Assembly: GCF_005405925.1 (NCBI RefSeq)
Contig: NZ_BJHV01000001.1
Coordinates: forward strand, 4,836,001 to 4,900,000
DNA: 64,000 bases
DNA from: Streptomyces antimycoticus
Lineage (GTDB): Bacteria > Actinomycetota > Actinomycetes > Streptomycetales > Streptomycetaceae
Direction: 5' to 3'
Within the stretch, counting starts at the first letter, position 1, and every line of letters begins with the position of its first letter. Position numbers and translations under genes: made by a program. Below are positions 46,217-54,863 of the stretch, in pieces. Under the pieces are notes generated by a model that made no database searches, was not told where the DNA came from, and worked only from the letters and a program-made list of their open reading frames with translations.

Positions 46217-46563
46217 CGATCGCACTCCCCCGAGACCTCGACAGCAAACTCCTGGCGTCTTGTCGTCCGATTGCCACGGCCACTGAATCACAGCGAGCTG
46301 TTCACTCGGTACACAGGGTCAACAATTACTGCCTGCTGTGACTCATGTCACAGAACGTATTCACTTCTTTAACAGAGGGGGTGGGAGCGCTCCTAGTTTT
46401 TGTGAACGCAAATTCCGGAACGGAGATACCTGGCCATGCAAGGCGGCCGCCCGAATAGCCCGAGCGCCTTCCGGCCGGCGCCCGGCCTACGGCCGATGAC
46501 CTAAGCCCGCCGTGGTCCCCGGGCCCGATGCGGGGAGGGGACGGGGGCGGTTAGCGTCGAAGG
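46217..46563. other. Divergent regulatory region cdgB / flavin reductase
   Basis: A 347-bp gene-free spacer. Besides the Crp-type site it contains a palindrome GGAGCGCTCC (46384-46393) and the most AT-rich stretch nearby (46316-46430). No convincing BldD box with the 15-bp pattern was found. Confidence 0.6.
46337..46352. promoter_or_regulatory. Crp-type operator
   Basis: TGTGACTCATGTCACA is a perfect match to the TGTGA-N6-TCACA consensus of Crp-family proteins, centred about 128 bp upstream of the cdgB start. The region also feeds the divergent flavin reductase gene at 46564. Confidence 0.75.
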
Positions 46564-47121
46564 GTGTTCCCGACGACTCCTTCCAGTCCAGCCGAGCCCG
46601 CCGTCCCCCATGCTGGTGGGGTGAGTGAGGACGAGTTCCGTGCCGCGCTGTCACGGCTCACCGCGGGCGTGGTGCTGGTGACCGCACATGATCCGGAGGA
46701 GGGGCCGCGCGGCGAGGACGTCGGCATGACGGCCACCGCGTTCATGTCAGTGTCACTTGACCCGCCGCTGGTGATGGTGAGCGTTCGCAACGGTTCGCGG
46801 ATGGATGAGCTGCTGGAGCGACAGCCGCATTGGGCGGTATCGGTCCTGTCGGAAGGTCAGCGGCATATCGCGGGACGATTCGCCATGAAGGGGCGCATCA
46901 GCGACAGATTGCTGTTCGAGGACATGCCCGTGGTGCGGGGCGAGCACACCGGCGCCCCGCTCGCGGTGGGCGCGCTGGCGACGCTGGAGTGCCACACCGA
47001 GCAGCGGGTGACGGCCGGGGACCACACGCTGGTGGTGGCACGGGTGCTGGACGCGACGACACCGGCCACGGAGGGCGGACCGCTGACGTACTTCAGGGGG
47101 CGCTACCGGATGCTGGGGTGA
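46564..47121 (+). CDS. Flavin reductase (FMN-binding split barrel)
   Basis: The product is 185 aa. TAGVVLVTAHDPEEGPRGED, VGMTATAFMSVSLDPPLVMV and SVLSEGQRHIAGRFAMKGR fit the flavin-reductase-like (FRP) family that supplies reduced FMN to monooxygenases. GTG 46564 follows GAAGG; GTG 46621 is an alternative. It ends 11 bp from the convergent arfB-like gene. No monooxygenase gene lies beside it. Confidence 0.85.
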   Translation: MFPTTPSSPAEPAVPHAGGVSEDEFRAALSRLTAGVVLVTAHDPEEGPRGEDVGMTATAFMSVSLDPPLVMVSVRNGSRMDELLERQPHWAVSVLSEGQRHIAGRFAMKGRISDRLLFEDMPVVRGEHTGAPLAVGALATLECHTEQRVTAGDHTLVVARVLDATTPATEGGPLTYFRGRYRMLG

Positions 47122-47132
47122 GGGCGGCGGTG

Positions 47133-47561
47133 TTACGTCCAGCCCCGCCCCGTACGCCCTCGCTTGACGTCACTGCGCTGCTTCTTCTCCCGCAGCCGCC
47201 GCTCGTTGAGGCCCCGGGGGATCCGGGTGGGGCGGCGCGGTTTGGGCGGCGGCGCGGTCGCCTCCGCGAGCAGCGATGCGAGCCTTACGGCGGCCGTCTC
47301 ACGGTTGCGCCACTGCGAACGGTGCTCGGAGGCCCGTACGCTCACCACCCCGTCCACCAGCCGACCGGCCAGCCGCTCCAGCGCGCGCTCCTTCCATACG
47401 GGCGGCAGCGCCTCGGTGCGGGCGAGGTCGAAGCGCAGCTCGACCCGGCTGTCGCTGGTGTTGACGTGCTGTCCTCCGGGCCCGGAGGACCGCGAGAAAC
47501 GCCACACCAGCTCGGCCTCCGGCAAGGAGACGGAACCTCGGATGACATAGGGCGCGGGCAT
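47133..47561 (-). CDS. arfB: ArfB-like peptidyl-tRNA hydrolase / release factor
   Basis: The product is 142 aa. It has the release-factor GGQ motif in [20 protein letters not shown] and the basic C-terminal tail [20 protein letters not shown] that enters the mRNA channel. ArfB rescues ribosomes stalled on mRNAs without a stop codon. ATG 47561. Confidence 0.92.
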   Translation of the reverse strand: MPAPYVIRGSVSLPEAELVWRFSRSSGPGGQHVNTSDSRVELRFDLARTEALPPVWKERALERLAGRLVDGVVSVRASEHRSQWRNRETAAVRLASLLAEATAPPPKPRRPTRIPRGLNERRLREKKQRSDVKRGRTGRGWT

Positions 47562-47743
47562 GCGTCCATGGTCGCCTGCCGACCCCGGCGACGTCATCCG
47601 GTTATCTCGTCACACCGCCACATCAGGGTTTGGCAAAGAAAGTAAAGGGAGCTGGAACCTGTCGGGCTGTTCGTGGCGTTGTGGAGGGTGACGACGGCTT
47701 CGCCCGTCGCCTCGAATCATCGAGACCACGAAAGGGACTCCCC

Positions 47744-48319
47744 ATGGCTGTAAGCCTGTCCAAGGGCGGCAACGTCTCGCTCACCAAGGAGGCACCGGGC
47801 CTGACCGCCGTCACGGTCGGCCTCGGCTGGGACGTCCGCACCACCACGGGCACCGACTTCGACCTCGACGCGAGTGCCATCGCCGTGAACGCGAACGGCA
47901 AGGTCTACTCCGACCAGCACTTCGTGTTCTTCAACAACAAGTCCACCCCGGACCAGACCATCGTCCACACCGGTGACAACGTCACCGGCCAGGGCGAGGG
48001 CGACGACGAGCAGATCAACGTCAACCTGGCCGGTCTGCCGGCCGACGTGGAGAAGATCGTCTTCCCGGTCTCGATCTACGACGCCGAGTCCCGCAGCCAG
48101 AACTTCGGCCAGGTGCGGAACGCGTTCATCCGCATCGTCAACCAGGCCGGCGGCACCGAGATCGCCCGCTACGACCTGAGCGAGGACGCCGCGACCGAGA
48201 CCGCCATGGTCTTCGGCGAGCTGTACCGCAATGGCGCGGAGTGGAAGTTCCGCGCCGTCGGCCAGGGCTACGCCGCCGGTCTCGTGGGCATCGCCCAGGA
48301 CTTCGGCGTCAACGTCTGA
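47744..48319 (+). CDS. terD: TerD-family protein
   Basis: The product is 191 aa. [39 protein letters not shown] and [20 protein letters not shown] are TerD signatures; the Asp-rich loop DFDLDAS binds Ca2+. In Streptomyces these proteins, originally linked to tellurite resistance, influence development. ATG has AAAGGGAC upstream. Followed by a strong terminator. Confidence 0.95.
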   Translation: MAVSLSKGGNVSLTKEAPGLTAVTVGLGWDVRTTTGTDFDLDASAIAVNANGKVYSDQHFVFFNNKSTPDQTIVHTGDNVTGQGEGDDEQINVNLAGLPADVEKIVFPVSIYDAESRSQNFGQVRNAFIRIVNQAGGTEIARYDLSEDAATETAMVFGELYRNGAEWKFRAVGQGYAAGLVGIAQDFGVNV

Positions 48320-48342
48320 GGTTTCACCGGCGCGGAAACACT

Positions 48343-48372
48343 GAGGGCCGCCCCACACCAGGGGCGGCCCTC
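48343..48372. terminator. Terminator after terD
   Basis: GAGGGCCGCCCC-ACACCA-GGGGCGGCCCTC: perfect 12-bp stem, 6-nt loop. It lies 24 bp after the terD stop and before the convergent Uma2 gene. Confidence 0.9.
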
Positions 48373-48397
48373 GCCATATCGACGCCTATAAGGCACT

Positions 48398-48476
48398 CAT
48401 AAGGCCCTTATGTGGCCCTTATGTGGCCCTTATAAGGGGAACGGGGTCAGAATAAGGGGAACGGGGTCAGAACTCG
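48398..48476. repeat. Two nested short tandem repeats
   Basis: GGCCCTTATGT occurs twice, with a diverged third unit, at about 48403-48435, followed by two copies of ATAAGGGGAACGGGGTCAGA (48433 and 48453). The first repeat is the reverse-complement-like partner of the second (CCCTTAT/ATAAGGG). The last copy ends at the Uma2 stop. Confidence 0.85.
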
Positions 48477-49063
48477 CTGGTGTCCAGGTCGAACCCGAGC
48501 GGTTCGGGCAGCGACAGCGGCTGGGAGATGTCGACCTCGACCTTGCGGGTGTACCTCTTCCCGGCGGGCAGGGAGTGCAGCACGGCCTGCTTCCGCTCCC
48601 GGTCGATCAGCAGGTAGAACGGAATGCCCGCCGCCGCGTAGCCCCGCAGCTTGGGCCCCCGGTCGTTGTCGGCGGTCGAATGCGAGGTGACCTCGCCGAC
48701 GAGCATCACCGCACCGGGGTCGTGGTACTCCAAGGAGTCGCCGAAGCTCCCCTTGGGCGCGATGACGATATCCGGCACAACCTTGCCGGTGGCAGAAGCT
48801 CCAGGAACGAGGAGCCCAAGCCCGGTACGTGTCCGCAATTCCTTGTTCGTACGACGGCTGGTCACCTGGTCCGCAACCTCGGACACAATCTCTTCGTGCT
48901 CACCGTTAGCGGGAGGCACCACGTGGATTTCTCCTTCGATCAGTTCCACGCGCCATCCCTCGGGGGCTGCCGCGCTCAACGCCACGAAGGCTTCCTCGAC
49001 CGATGAAGCGGTGCTCTCGCCACTGTCCGCGCGCGCCTCGCGCTCGGGGGCCGTCAGTACCAC
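48467..49063 (-). CDS. Uma2-family putative restriction endonuclease
   Basis: The product is 198 aa of the Uma2/DUF820 PD-(D/E)XK-like family. GWRVELIEGEIHVVPPANGE starts the core, VVPDIVIAPKGSF carries the conserved Asp, and GAVMLVGEVTSHSTADND carries the Glu-Val. Many copies occur in streptomycetes; biological role unclear. GTG 49063 has GAAGGAGG. The gene end is in the tandem repeat. Confidence 0.85.
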   Translation of the reverse strand: MVLTAPEREARADSGESTASSVEEAFVALSAAAPEGWRVELIEGEIHVVPPANGEHEEIVSEVADQVTSRRTNKELRTRTGLGLLVPGASATGKVVPDIVIAPKGSFGDSLEYHDPGAVMLVGEVTSHSTADNDRGPKLRGYAAAGIPFYLLIDRERKQAVLHSLPAGKRYTRKVEVDISQPLSLPEPLGFDLDTSEF

Positions 49064-49151
49064 GGTGGACCTCCTTCGTACGGAGCGATGCTTCCAGCGT
49101 AGGCGAGCGGTCCCGGGCGGTCCGGCCCGTAGTCACCCTTTCGGAGGACGA

Positions 49152-49733
49152 TCAGACCCGCGCGCCGAAGGCGCCCGAGACCGCCTGGGAGAGGGCCTGC
49201 TTGCGGCGGTCGTGGGCCGCGGGCGGGTCGTCCGGGGCGGCTGTGGCGGAGAGGCCGGAGGCGGACCAGGTCAGGGCCATGGCGAGCAGCAGCGCGAGGA
49301 CGTCCTGAGGGTCCATCGAGTCGGTGACCCGGCCGTCGCGCTGGGCGTCGGCGATCGCCTGGAGTTTGGTGGCGACGGTGGCCGATGACTCGGTCACCAG
49401 GTTGTTGGTGGCCACTCCTTCGAGCCTCGCCCAGGTGGCCAGGCGGATCAGCTCCGGCCGTTCCATGGCGGTGTCGTACAGCCGCACGGCGTACTGGGGG
49501 AGATCGTCGGCCGTGAACGGCACGGAGTCGACGACGACATCGGCGTGGAGGCGGAAGACGGCGCCGAAGAGGCCGAGCTTGTCTCCGAAGTAGGCGTACA
49601 GCTGCGCCTTGTTGATGCCCGCGGCGGCCGCGATGCGGTCGACCCGGGCACCCGCGATGCCATGGGCGGCGAAGTCGGCGGTGGCCGCGTCGAGCAGGCG
49701 GCGGCGGGTGGCATCGCTTTTCCGGGGAGACAC
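49152..49733 (-). CDS. TetR-family repressor
   Basis: The product is 193 aa. The N-terminal HTH reads SDATRRRLLDAATADFAAHG and VDRIAAAAGINKAQLYAYFG. The C-terminal ligand domain is TetR_C_33-like (MERPELIRLATWARLEGVAT). Divergent from an alcohol dehydrogenase, with two operator-like palindromes between, so it probably represses itself and the dehydrogenase until a small ligand binds. Confidence 0.9.
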   Translation of the reverse strand: MSPRKSDATRRRLLDAATADFAAHGIAGARVDRIAAAAGINKAQLYAYFGDKLGLFGAVFRLHADVVVDSVPFTADDLPQYAVRLYDTAMERPELIRLATWARLEGVATNNLVTESSATVATKLQAIADAQRDGRVTDSMDPQDVLALLLAMALTWSASGLSATAAPDDPPAAHDRRKQALSQAVSGAFGARV

Positions 49734-49745
49734 GGGGCCCAGGTT

Positions 49746-49813
49746 ACCAACTGGTTAGTTGCCTGCGCGGGCACGGCTGCGTAGTCTACAAGAAACCAAC
49801 CAACTAGTTAGTT
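49746..49813. promoter_or_regulatory. Two TetR operator candidates
   Basis: Site 1: ACCAACTGGTTAGTT (49746-49760). Site 2: AACCAACTAGTTAGTT (49798-49813), a palindrome with a single mismatched pair. They share CAACT-RGTTAGTT and flank the divergent promoters; site 2 is 19 bp from the dehydrogenase ATG. Confidence 0.8.
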
Positions 49814-49831
49814 AGAAATGAGGTGGGGCGC

Positions 49832-50842
49832 ATGACCGTGCGCGCCTACGCGGTGGAGCGGGCCGGGGGCCCTGTTCAGCGGCTCGAGTACGAGCCGGAG
49901 CCCCTGGGACCCCTGGAGGTCGACGTCGCCGTGACGCACTGCGGCGTCTGCCAGACCGACGTCGGCATGGTCGACGACGCGCACGGCTACTCCCGGTTCC
50001 CGCTGGTCGCGGGCCATGAGGCGGTCGGCGTGATCGAGGCCGTGGGCAGCGCCGTCGACGGCGGGCAGCTTGCCGTCGGCCGGCGGGTGGGCGTCGGCGC
50101 GGTGGCGGGGGCGTGCTTCGCCTGCGAGTGGTGCCTCAGCGGTCGGCAGTATCTGTGCGCGGACAAGGACGACACGGTGCTGCGCGGCCACCGCGGTGCG
50201 TTCGCCACCCAGGTGCGGGCGAGCGACTGGCGGTATGTCCAGCCGATCCCCGACTCCCTCGCCTCCGAGCACGCGGCGCCGCTCCTGTGCGCCGGGATCA
50301 CCGTGTTCTCGGCGATCACGCGGAACGGGGTCCGGCCCACCGACCGGGTCGCCGTGGTGGGGGTGGGCGGTCTGGGCCACCTCGCGATCCAGTTCCTCGC
50401 CAAGTGGGGCTGCCACGTGACCGCCATCTCCTCGACGGCGGCGAAGGCGGACGACAGCCGCCGGTTCGGCGCCCATGAGTTCGTCGCCGCGGAGGAGGGG
50501 CTCGAGCGGGTCTCGGGCTCGTTCGACTTCATCCTCTCGACCGTCTCGGCCGATCTGCCGTGGGACGCGTATCTCGCGGCGCTGCGCCCGCAGGGGACGC
50601 TGTGCGTGGTCGGCGTTCCCCACGGGCCGTTCGGCTTCCAGCCGTTGAGCCTTCTGCTGGGCGAGAAGCGGCTGGTCGGCGGCCTCGTGGGGTCACCCGC
50701 GGAGAGCCGGCAGATGCTGGACTTCGCGGCGCGGCACGGCATCCGCCCGGCCGTCGAGACCTTCCCGGTCGCGCGGATGGACGAGGCGCTCGACCATGTC
50801 CGCCGCGGACGCGCGCGCTACCGCGCCGTGTTGGAGTTCTGA
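49832..50842 (+). CDS. Zinc-dependent alcohol dehydrogenase (CAD/YahK type)
   Basis: The product is 336 aa. HCGVCQTDVGMVDDAHGYSR and PLVAGHEAVGVIEAVGSAVD give the catalytic zinc ligands; CFACEWCLSGRQYLC is the structural zinc loop. GVGGLGHLAIQFLAKWGCHV is the NAD(P) Rossmann site. Cinnamyl-alcohol-dehydrogenase-like enzymes reduce aldehydes with NADPH. ATG 49832 follows GAGGTGGGG. Probably induced through the divergent TetR regulator. Confidence 0.88.
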   Translation: MTVRAYAVERAGGPVQRLEYEPEPLGPLEVDVAVTHCGVCQTDVGMVDDAHGYSRFPLVAGHEAVGVIEAVGSAVDGGQLAVGRRVGVGAVAGACFACEWCLSGRQYLCADKDDTVLRGHRGAFATQVRASDWRYVQPIPDSLASEHAAPLLCAGITVFSAITRNGVRPTDRVAVVGVGGLGHLAIQFLAKWGCHVTAISSTAAKADDSRRFGAHEFVAAEEGLERVSGSFDFILSTVSADLPWDAYLAALRPQGTLCVVGVPHGPFGFQPLSLLLGEKRLVGGLVGSPAESRQMLDFAARHGIRPAVETFPVARMDEALDHVRRGRARYRAVLEF

Positions 50843-51351
50843 GCTCCCCCCGTCGCTCTCCGCCCAGCGGCGGGCCGGTGCCGGTGCCCGTGGTGAGGGG
50901 TGTTACGCGCCGTTCGGCACACAGATCGTCTTCTCGTCGCGTACACAGCAACGCCGCCCTCCGGGGCCGCCGAACGGCCCGCCGCGCTCGCCACCTGGGC
51001 GATTGGCCGGTACCGGCCCCCGGAGCGGCCGGAGGTGCCGATCCAACAGGGGCATGACGTAGCGCCATAAGTCGGCATCAAACAACTGTTGTTGCCTCAT
51101 GCCTCGCTGACCGAATTCGCCCCCACTTGAACAACGTCGAGTCAAATTCTTGTTACGCGCCTACCCGAATCAATCGTTCGATGACAATCTCTGGTCGGCC
51201 CGCTGCGCGTCCTCTGACTCCGCAGTAGGGCCCTCTCGCACCGCAATGTGCACCACTCGCACCACTCCTGCTCGACCGGACGGCCCACCCATGGCCGTCC
51301 GTACCCCCTACACAGGGCCGCGACCCGGCGGCCCCAAGGCAAGGAGACCGA
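50843..51351. other. Gene-free region before the M4 protease
   Basis: About 510 bp with no supported gene. The 11-mer TGTTACGCGCC occurs at 50901 and again at 51151, the second about 200 bp before the protease start. A low-GC patch at 51070-51190 is the likely promoter zone. Confidence 0.5.
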
Positions 51352-52971
51352 GTGAGACCCATCGCTTCCTCCCCCCGTAAGAAGACCGTCCGCGTGGCGG
51401 CGCTCGTCGCCTCCGCCGCCATGGTCGTCATCGGTGTGCAGTCCGGCCAGGCCAGCGCCCAGCCGGAGCGCTCCCGCGAGGCGGGCGCCACGGCGCTTCC
51501 GCTGACCGCCCCCGAGCGCGCCACCGCGATCAAGGCGGCCCAGGCCGACGCCTCCGCGCAGGCCGAGTCCCTCGGACTCGGGGCCAAGGAGAAGCTCCTC
51601 GTCCGCGACGTCATCAAGGACGCGGACGGAACCGTTCACACCCGCTACGAGCGCACCTACGCGGGGCTGCCGGTCCTCGGTGGCGACCTGGTCGTCCACG
51701 AGAAGGCCGGCGGCGCGCGCTCCGTCAACAAGGCCACCGGCGCGCGGATAGCCGTCAAGAGCACCGACGCCGCCGTGACCCCCGGGGCCGCCTCCGGCAC
51801 CGCCCTGAAGGCCGCGCCGAAGGCGACCACCGGCGAGAAGGCCAAGTCGCCGCGGAAGGTGGTCTGGGCGGCCACCGGCAAGCCCGTCCTGGCCTGGGAG
51901 ACCGTCGTCACCGGGACGCAGGCCGACGGCACCCCGAGCGAGCTGCACGTCGTCACCGACGCCACCACGGGCGCGAAGCTGTCCCAGTGGGAGGGCGTCG
52001 AGACCGGCACCGGCACCAGCAAGTACAGCGGGACGGTGCCCCTGGGCACCACCAAGAGCGGCTCCACCTACAGCCTCACGGACTCCACCCGAGGCAACCA
52101 CAAGACCTATGACCTGAACCAGGGCAGCTCGGGAACCGGCACCCTGTTCACCGACGCGGACGACGTATGGGGCGGCGGGCGCCAGACCGCCGGCGTCGAC
52201 GCGCACTACGGCGCGGCCGAGACCTGGGACTTCTACAAGGAGTTCCTGGGCCGCAACGGCATCAAGAACAACGGCGTGGGCTCGTACTCCCGCGTTCACT
52301 ACGGAAACAACTACGTGAACGCCTTCTGGCAGGACTCCTGCTTCTGCATGACCTATGGCGACGGGTCGGGCAACGCCAACGCGCTGACCTCGATGGACGT
52401 GGCCGGGCACGAGATGAGCCACGGTGTGACCGCGGCCACCGCGAACCTCAACTACGCCGGTGAGCCCGGCGGTCTCAACGAGGCCACCTCCGACATCATG
52501 GCCACCGCGGTGGAGTTCTACTCCGGCAACTCCGCGGACGTCGGTGACTACCTCATCGGCGAGAAGATCAACATCAATGGCAACGGCACCCCGCTGCGCT
52601 ACCAGGACAAGCCCAGCAAGGACGGGGCGTCCAAGGACTACTGGTCCTCGACGCTCGGCGGCATCGACGTCCACTACTCCTCCGGCCCCGCCAACCACTT
52701 CTTCTACCTGCTGTCCGAGGGCAGCGGCGCGAAGGTGATCAACGGCGTGAGCTACAACAGCCCGACCTACGACGGCTCGACCGTCACCGGGATCGGCCGG
52801 GACAAGGCCATCAAGATCTGGTACCGGGCCCTGACCACGTACTGGACCTCGACGACCAAGTACGCGGGCGCCCGCACCGGCACCCTCAGCGCCGCGTCCG
52901 ACCTCTACGGTGCGAACTCCACCGAGTACAAGGCGGTCGCCGCCGCCTGGACCGCGATCAACGTGAAGTAA
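51352..52971 (+). CDS. M4-family (thermolysin-like) neutral metalloprotease
   Basis: The product is 539 aa and secreted. A signal peptide (VRVAALVASAAMVVIGVQSG) is followed by an FTP/PepSY-type propeptide to about residue 205 and the mature domain. AGHEMSHGVTAATANLNYAG holds the HExxH zinc site, GGLNEATSDIMATAVEFYSG the third ligand Glu, and DVHYSSGPANHFFYLLSEG the catalytic His. GTG 51352 has AAGGAGA. Single gene with a terminator downstream. Confidence 0.95.
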   Translation: MRPIASSPRKKTVRVAALVASAAMVVIGVQSGQASAQPERSREAGATALPLTAPERATAIKAAQADASAQAESLGLGAKEKLLVRDVIKDADGTVHTRYERTYAGLPVLGGDLVVHEKAGGARSVNKATGARIAVKSTDAAVTPGAASGTALKAAPKATTGEKAKSPRKVVWAATGKPVLAWETVVTGTQADGTPSELHVVTDATTGAKLSQWEGVETGTGTSKYSGTVPLGTTKSGSTYSLTDSTRGNHKTYDLNQGSSGTGTLFTDADDVWGGGRQTAGVDAHYGAAETWDFYKEFLGRNGIKNNGVGSYSRVHYGNNYVNAFWQDSCFCMTYGDGSGNANALTSMDVAGHEMSHGVTAATANLNYAGEPGGLNEATSDIMATAVEFYSGNSADVGDYLIGEKININGNGTPLRYQDKPSKDGASKDYWSSTLGGIDVHYSSGPANHFFYLLSEGSGAKVINGVSYNSPTYDGSTVTGIGRDKAIKIWYRALTTYWTSTTKYAGARTGTLSAASDLYGANSTEYKAVAAAWTAINVK

Positions 52972-52991
52972 GCGGTCCGCCCAAGCGGTGA

Positions 52992-53023
52992 CGGGCCGCA
53001 CCGGGGAACACCGGTGCGGCCCG
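52992..53023 (+). terminator. Terminator of the M4 protease gene
   Basis: CGGGCCGCACCGG-GGAACA-CCGGTGCGGCCCG, a perfect 13-bp stem and 6-nt loop starting 20 bp after the stop. Confidence 0.92.
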
Positions 53024-53046
53024 TTCCGGGCGTGCCCCGTCATCCC

Positions 53047-53086
53047 TGTCGTAGCCGCTGGTCGCCTGTCGTAGCCGGTGGTCGCC
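53047..53086. repeat. 20-bp tandem duplication
   Basis: TGTCGTAGCCGCTGGTCGCC is followed directly by the same sequence with one change (CGGTGG). It lies 16 bp upstream of mscR and probably in its promoter or leader. Confidence 0.9.
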
Positions 53087-53101
53087 ACTTACGCTGCTGT
53101 C

Positions 53102-54186
53102 ATGACTCAACAGGTACGCGGCGTGGTAGCCCCCGGCAAGGGCGAGAAGGTCAGGATCGAGACGATCGTGGTGCCGGACGCCGGCCCCGGCGAAGCGGTG
53201 GTGAAGGTCCAGGCGTGCGGCGTCTGCCACACCGATCTGCACTACCGGGAGGGCGGGATCAACGATGAGTTCCCCTTCCTGCTCGGCCATGAGGCGGCGG
53301 GCATCGTGGAGTCCGTGGGCGAGGGCGTCACGGAGGTGGCCCCCGGCGACTTCGTGATCCTCAACTGGCGGGCCGTCTGTCACGAGTGCCGGGCCTGCCG
53401 CCGCGGCCGCCCCTGGTACTGCTTCAACACCCACAACGCGAAGCAGCCCATGACGCTGACCGACGGCACCGCGCTGACCCCGGCGCTCGGCATCGGCGCG
53501 TTCGCCGAGAAGACGCTGGTGGCCGCCGGGCAGTGCACCAAGGTCGACCCCTCGGCCTCGCCCGCCGCCGCCGGGCTGCTCGGCTGCGGCGTGATGGCCG
53601 GCATCGGCGCCGCGCTCAACACCGGCAACGTCCAGCGCGGTGACTCGGTCGCCGTGATCGGCTGCGGCGGTGTCGGCGCCGCCTCGGTCGCCGGGGCACG
53701 GCTGGCCGGGGCCGCGAAGATCATCGCGGTGGATCTGGACGAGCGGAAGCTGGAGTGGGCCCGTTCGCTGGGCGCCACCCACACCCTCCACGCGGGCAGT
53801 GTCGATGTCGTCGAGGCCATCCGGGAGCTGACCGACGGCAACGGCGCCGACGTCGTCATCGAGGCGGTGGGCCGCCCCGAGACGTACCAGCAGGCGTTCT
53901 ACGCCCGCGATCTGGCCGGCACGGTCGTCCTGGTCGGCGTCCCCACCCCGAGATGAAGCTGGAGCTGCCGCTCCTGGACGTCTTCGGGCGCGGCGGGGCG
54001 CTCAAGTCCTCCTGGTACGGGGACTGTCTGCCGTCCCGCGACTTCCCCCTGCTGATCGACCTCTACCAGCAGGGCCGCCTCGACCTGGACGCGTTCGTCA
54101 GCGAGACGATCGGGCTGGAGGACATCGAGGAGGCGTTCGCCAAGATGCACCGCGGAGAGGTGCTCCGCTCGGTGGTGACGTTCTGA
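53102..54186 (+). CDS. mscR: S-(hydroxymethyl)mycothiol dehydrogenase (frameshifted)
   Basis: After one base is added the product is 361 aa, the usual MscR length. The enzyme oxidises the mycothiol adduct of formaldehyde and also reduces S-nitrosomycothiol. [14 protein letters not shown] and [16 protein letters not shown] are catalytic-zinc motifs; [15 protein letters not shown] is the structural zinc; [20 protein letters not shown] binds NAD. The frame breaks at VPTP; adding a C in 53946-53949 joins it to [16 protein letters not shown]. The stop overlaps the MBL gene by 1 bp. Confidence 0.9.
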
Positions 54187-54824
54187 TGACCCCTCCGCCC
54201 GTACGCGTCGACCACCTCGTCACCTCCGGCACCTTCTCGCTGGACGGCGGCACCTGGGAGGTGGACAACAACGTGTGGCTGATCGGCGACGACCACGAGG
54301 TGTACGTGATCGACGCCGCGCATGACGCCGACGCCATCGCGGACGCCATCGGCGACCGCCGGCTGCTCGGCATCATCTGCACCCACGGCCACGACGACCA
54401 CATCGACGCGGCCCCGGCCCTCGCCGAGCGCACCGGCGCGCCGATCCTGCTGCACCCGGAGGACGAGGTGCTGTGGCGGATGCGCCACCCGGACCGCGCC
54501 CCGGACAAGCCGCTGGCCGACGGCGACGTCCTCACCGTGGCGGGGACCGAGCTGCGGGTGCTGCACACCCCCGGCCACTCCCCCGGTGCGGTCTGTCTGC
54601 ACGCCCCGGCGCTGACCACGGTCTTCTCCGGGGACACCCTCTTCCAGGGCGGCCCCGGCGCGACCGGGCGCTCCTACTCGTCCTTCCCGACGATCGTCGA
54701 GTCGATCCGGGAGCGGCTGCTGACGCTGCCCCCGGAGACGCTGGTCCGCACCGGCCACGGCGACTCCACGGCCATCGGGGACGAGGCCCCGCACCTGGAC
54801 GAGTGGATCGCGCGGGGGCACTGA
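54186..54824 (+). CDS. MBL-fold hydrolase
   Basis: The product is 212 aa of the metallo-beta-lactamase fold. THGHDDHIDAAPALAER is the HxHxDH motif, HTPGHSPGAVCLHAP, FSGDTLFQGGPGATGR and TGHGDSTAIGDEAPH complete the metal site. It is translationally coupled to mscR; such pairs are recurrent in actinomycetes, and the product is likely the thioester hydrolase releasing formate from S-formylmycothiol (inference). Confidence 0.9.
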   Translation: MTPPPVRVDHLVTSGTFSLDGGTWEVDNNVWLIGDDHEVYVIDAAHDADAIADAIGDRRLLGIICTHGHDDHIDAAPALAERTGAPILLHPEDEVLWRMRHPDRAPDKPLADGDVLTVAGTELRVLHTPGHSPGAVCLHAPALTTVFSGDTLFQGGPGATGRSYSSFPTIVESIRERLLTLPPETLVRTGHGDSTAIGDEAPHLDEWIARGH

Positions 54825-54863
54825 GCCCCCGCTGCCGATCCGTCCCCGGCCCCGGGGCCGCGC

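Noticed and set aside
46337..46352. BldD box reading of the same palindrome
   Set aside because: TGAC and GTCA are separated by 4 nt, one less than the BldD consensus, whereas the Crp pattern fits exactly.
54848..54859. GGCCCCGGGGCC as a terminator
   Set aside because: Perfect palindrome but without a loop; may be a chance GC run between convergent genes.
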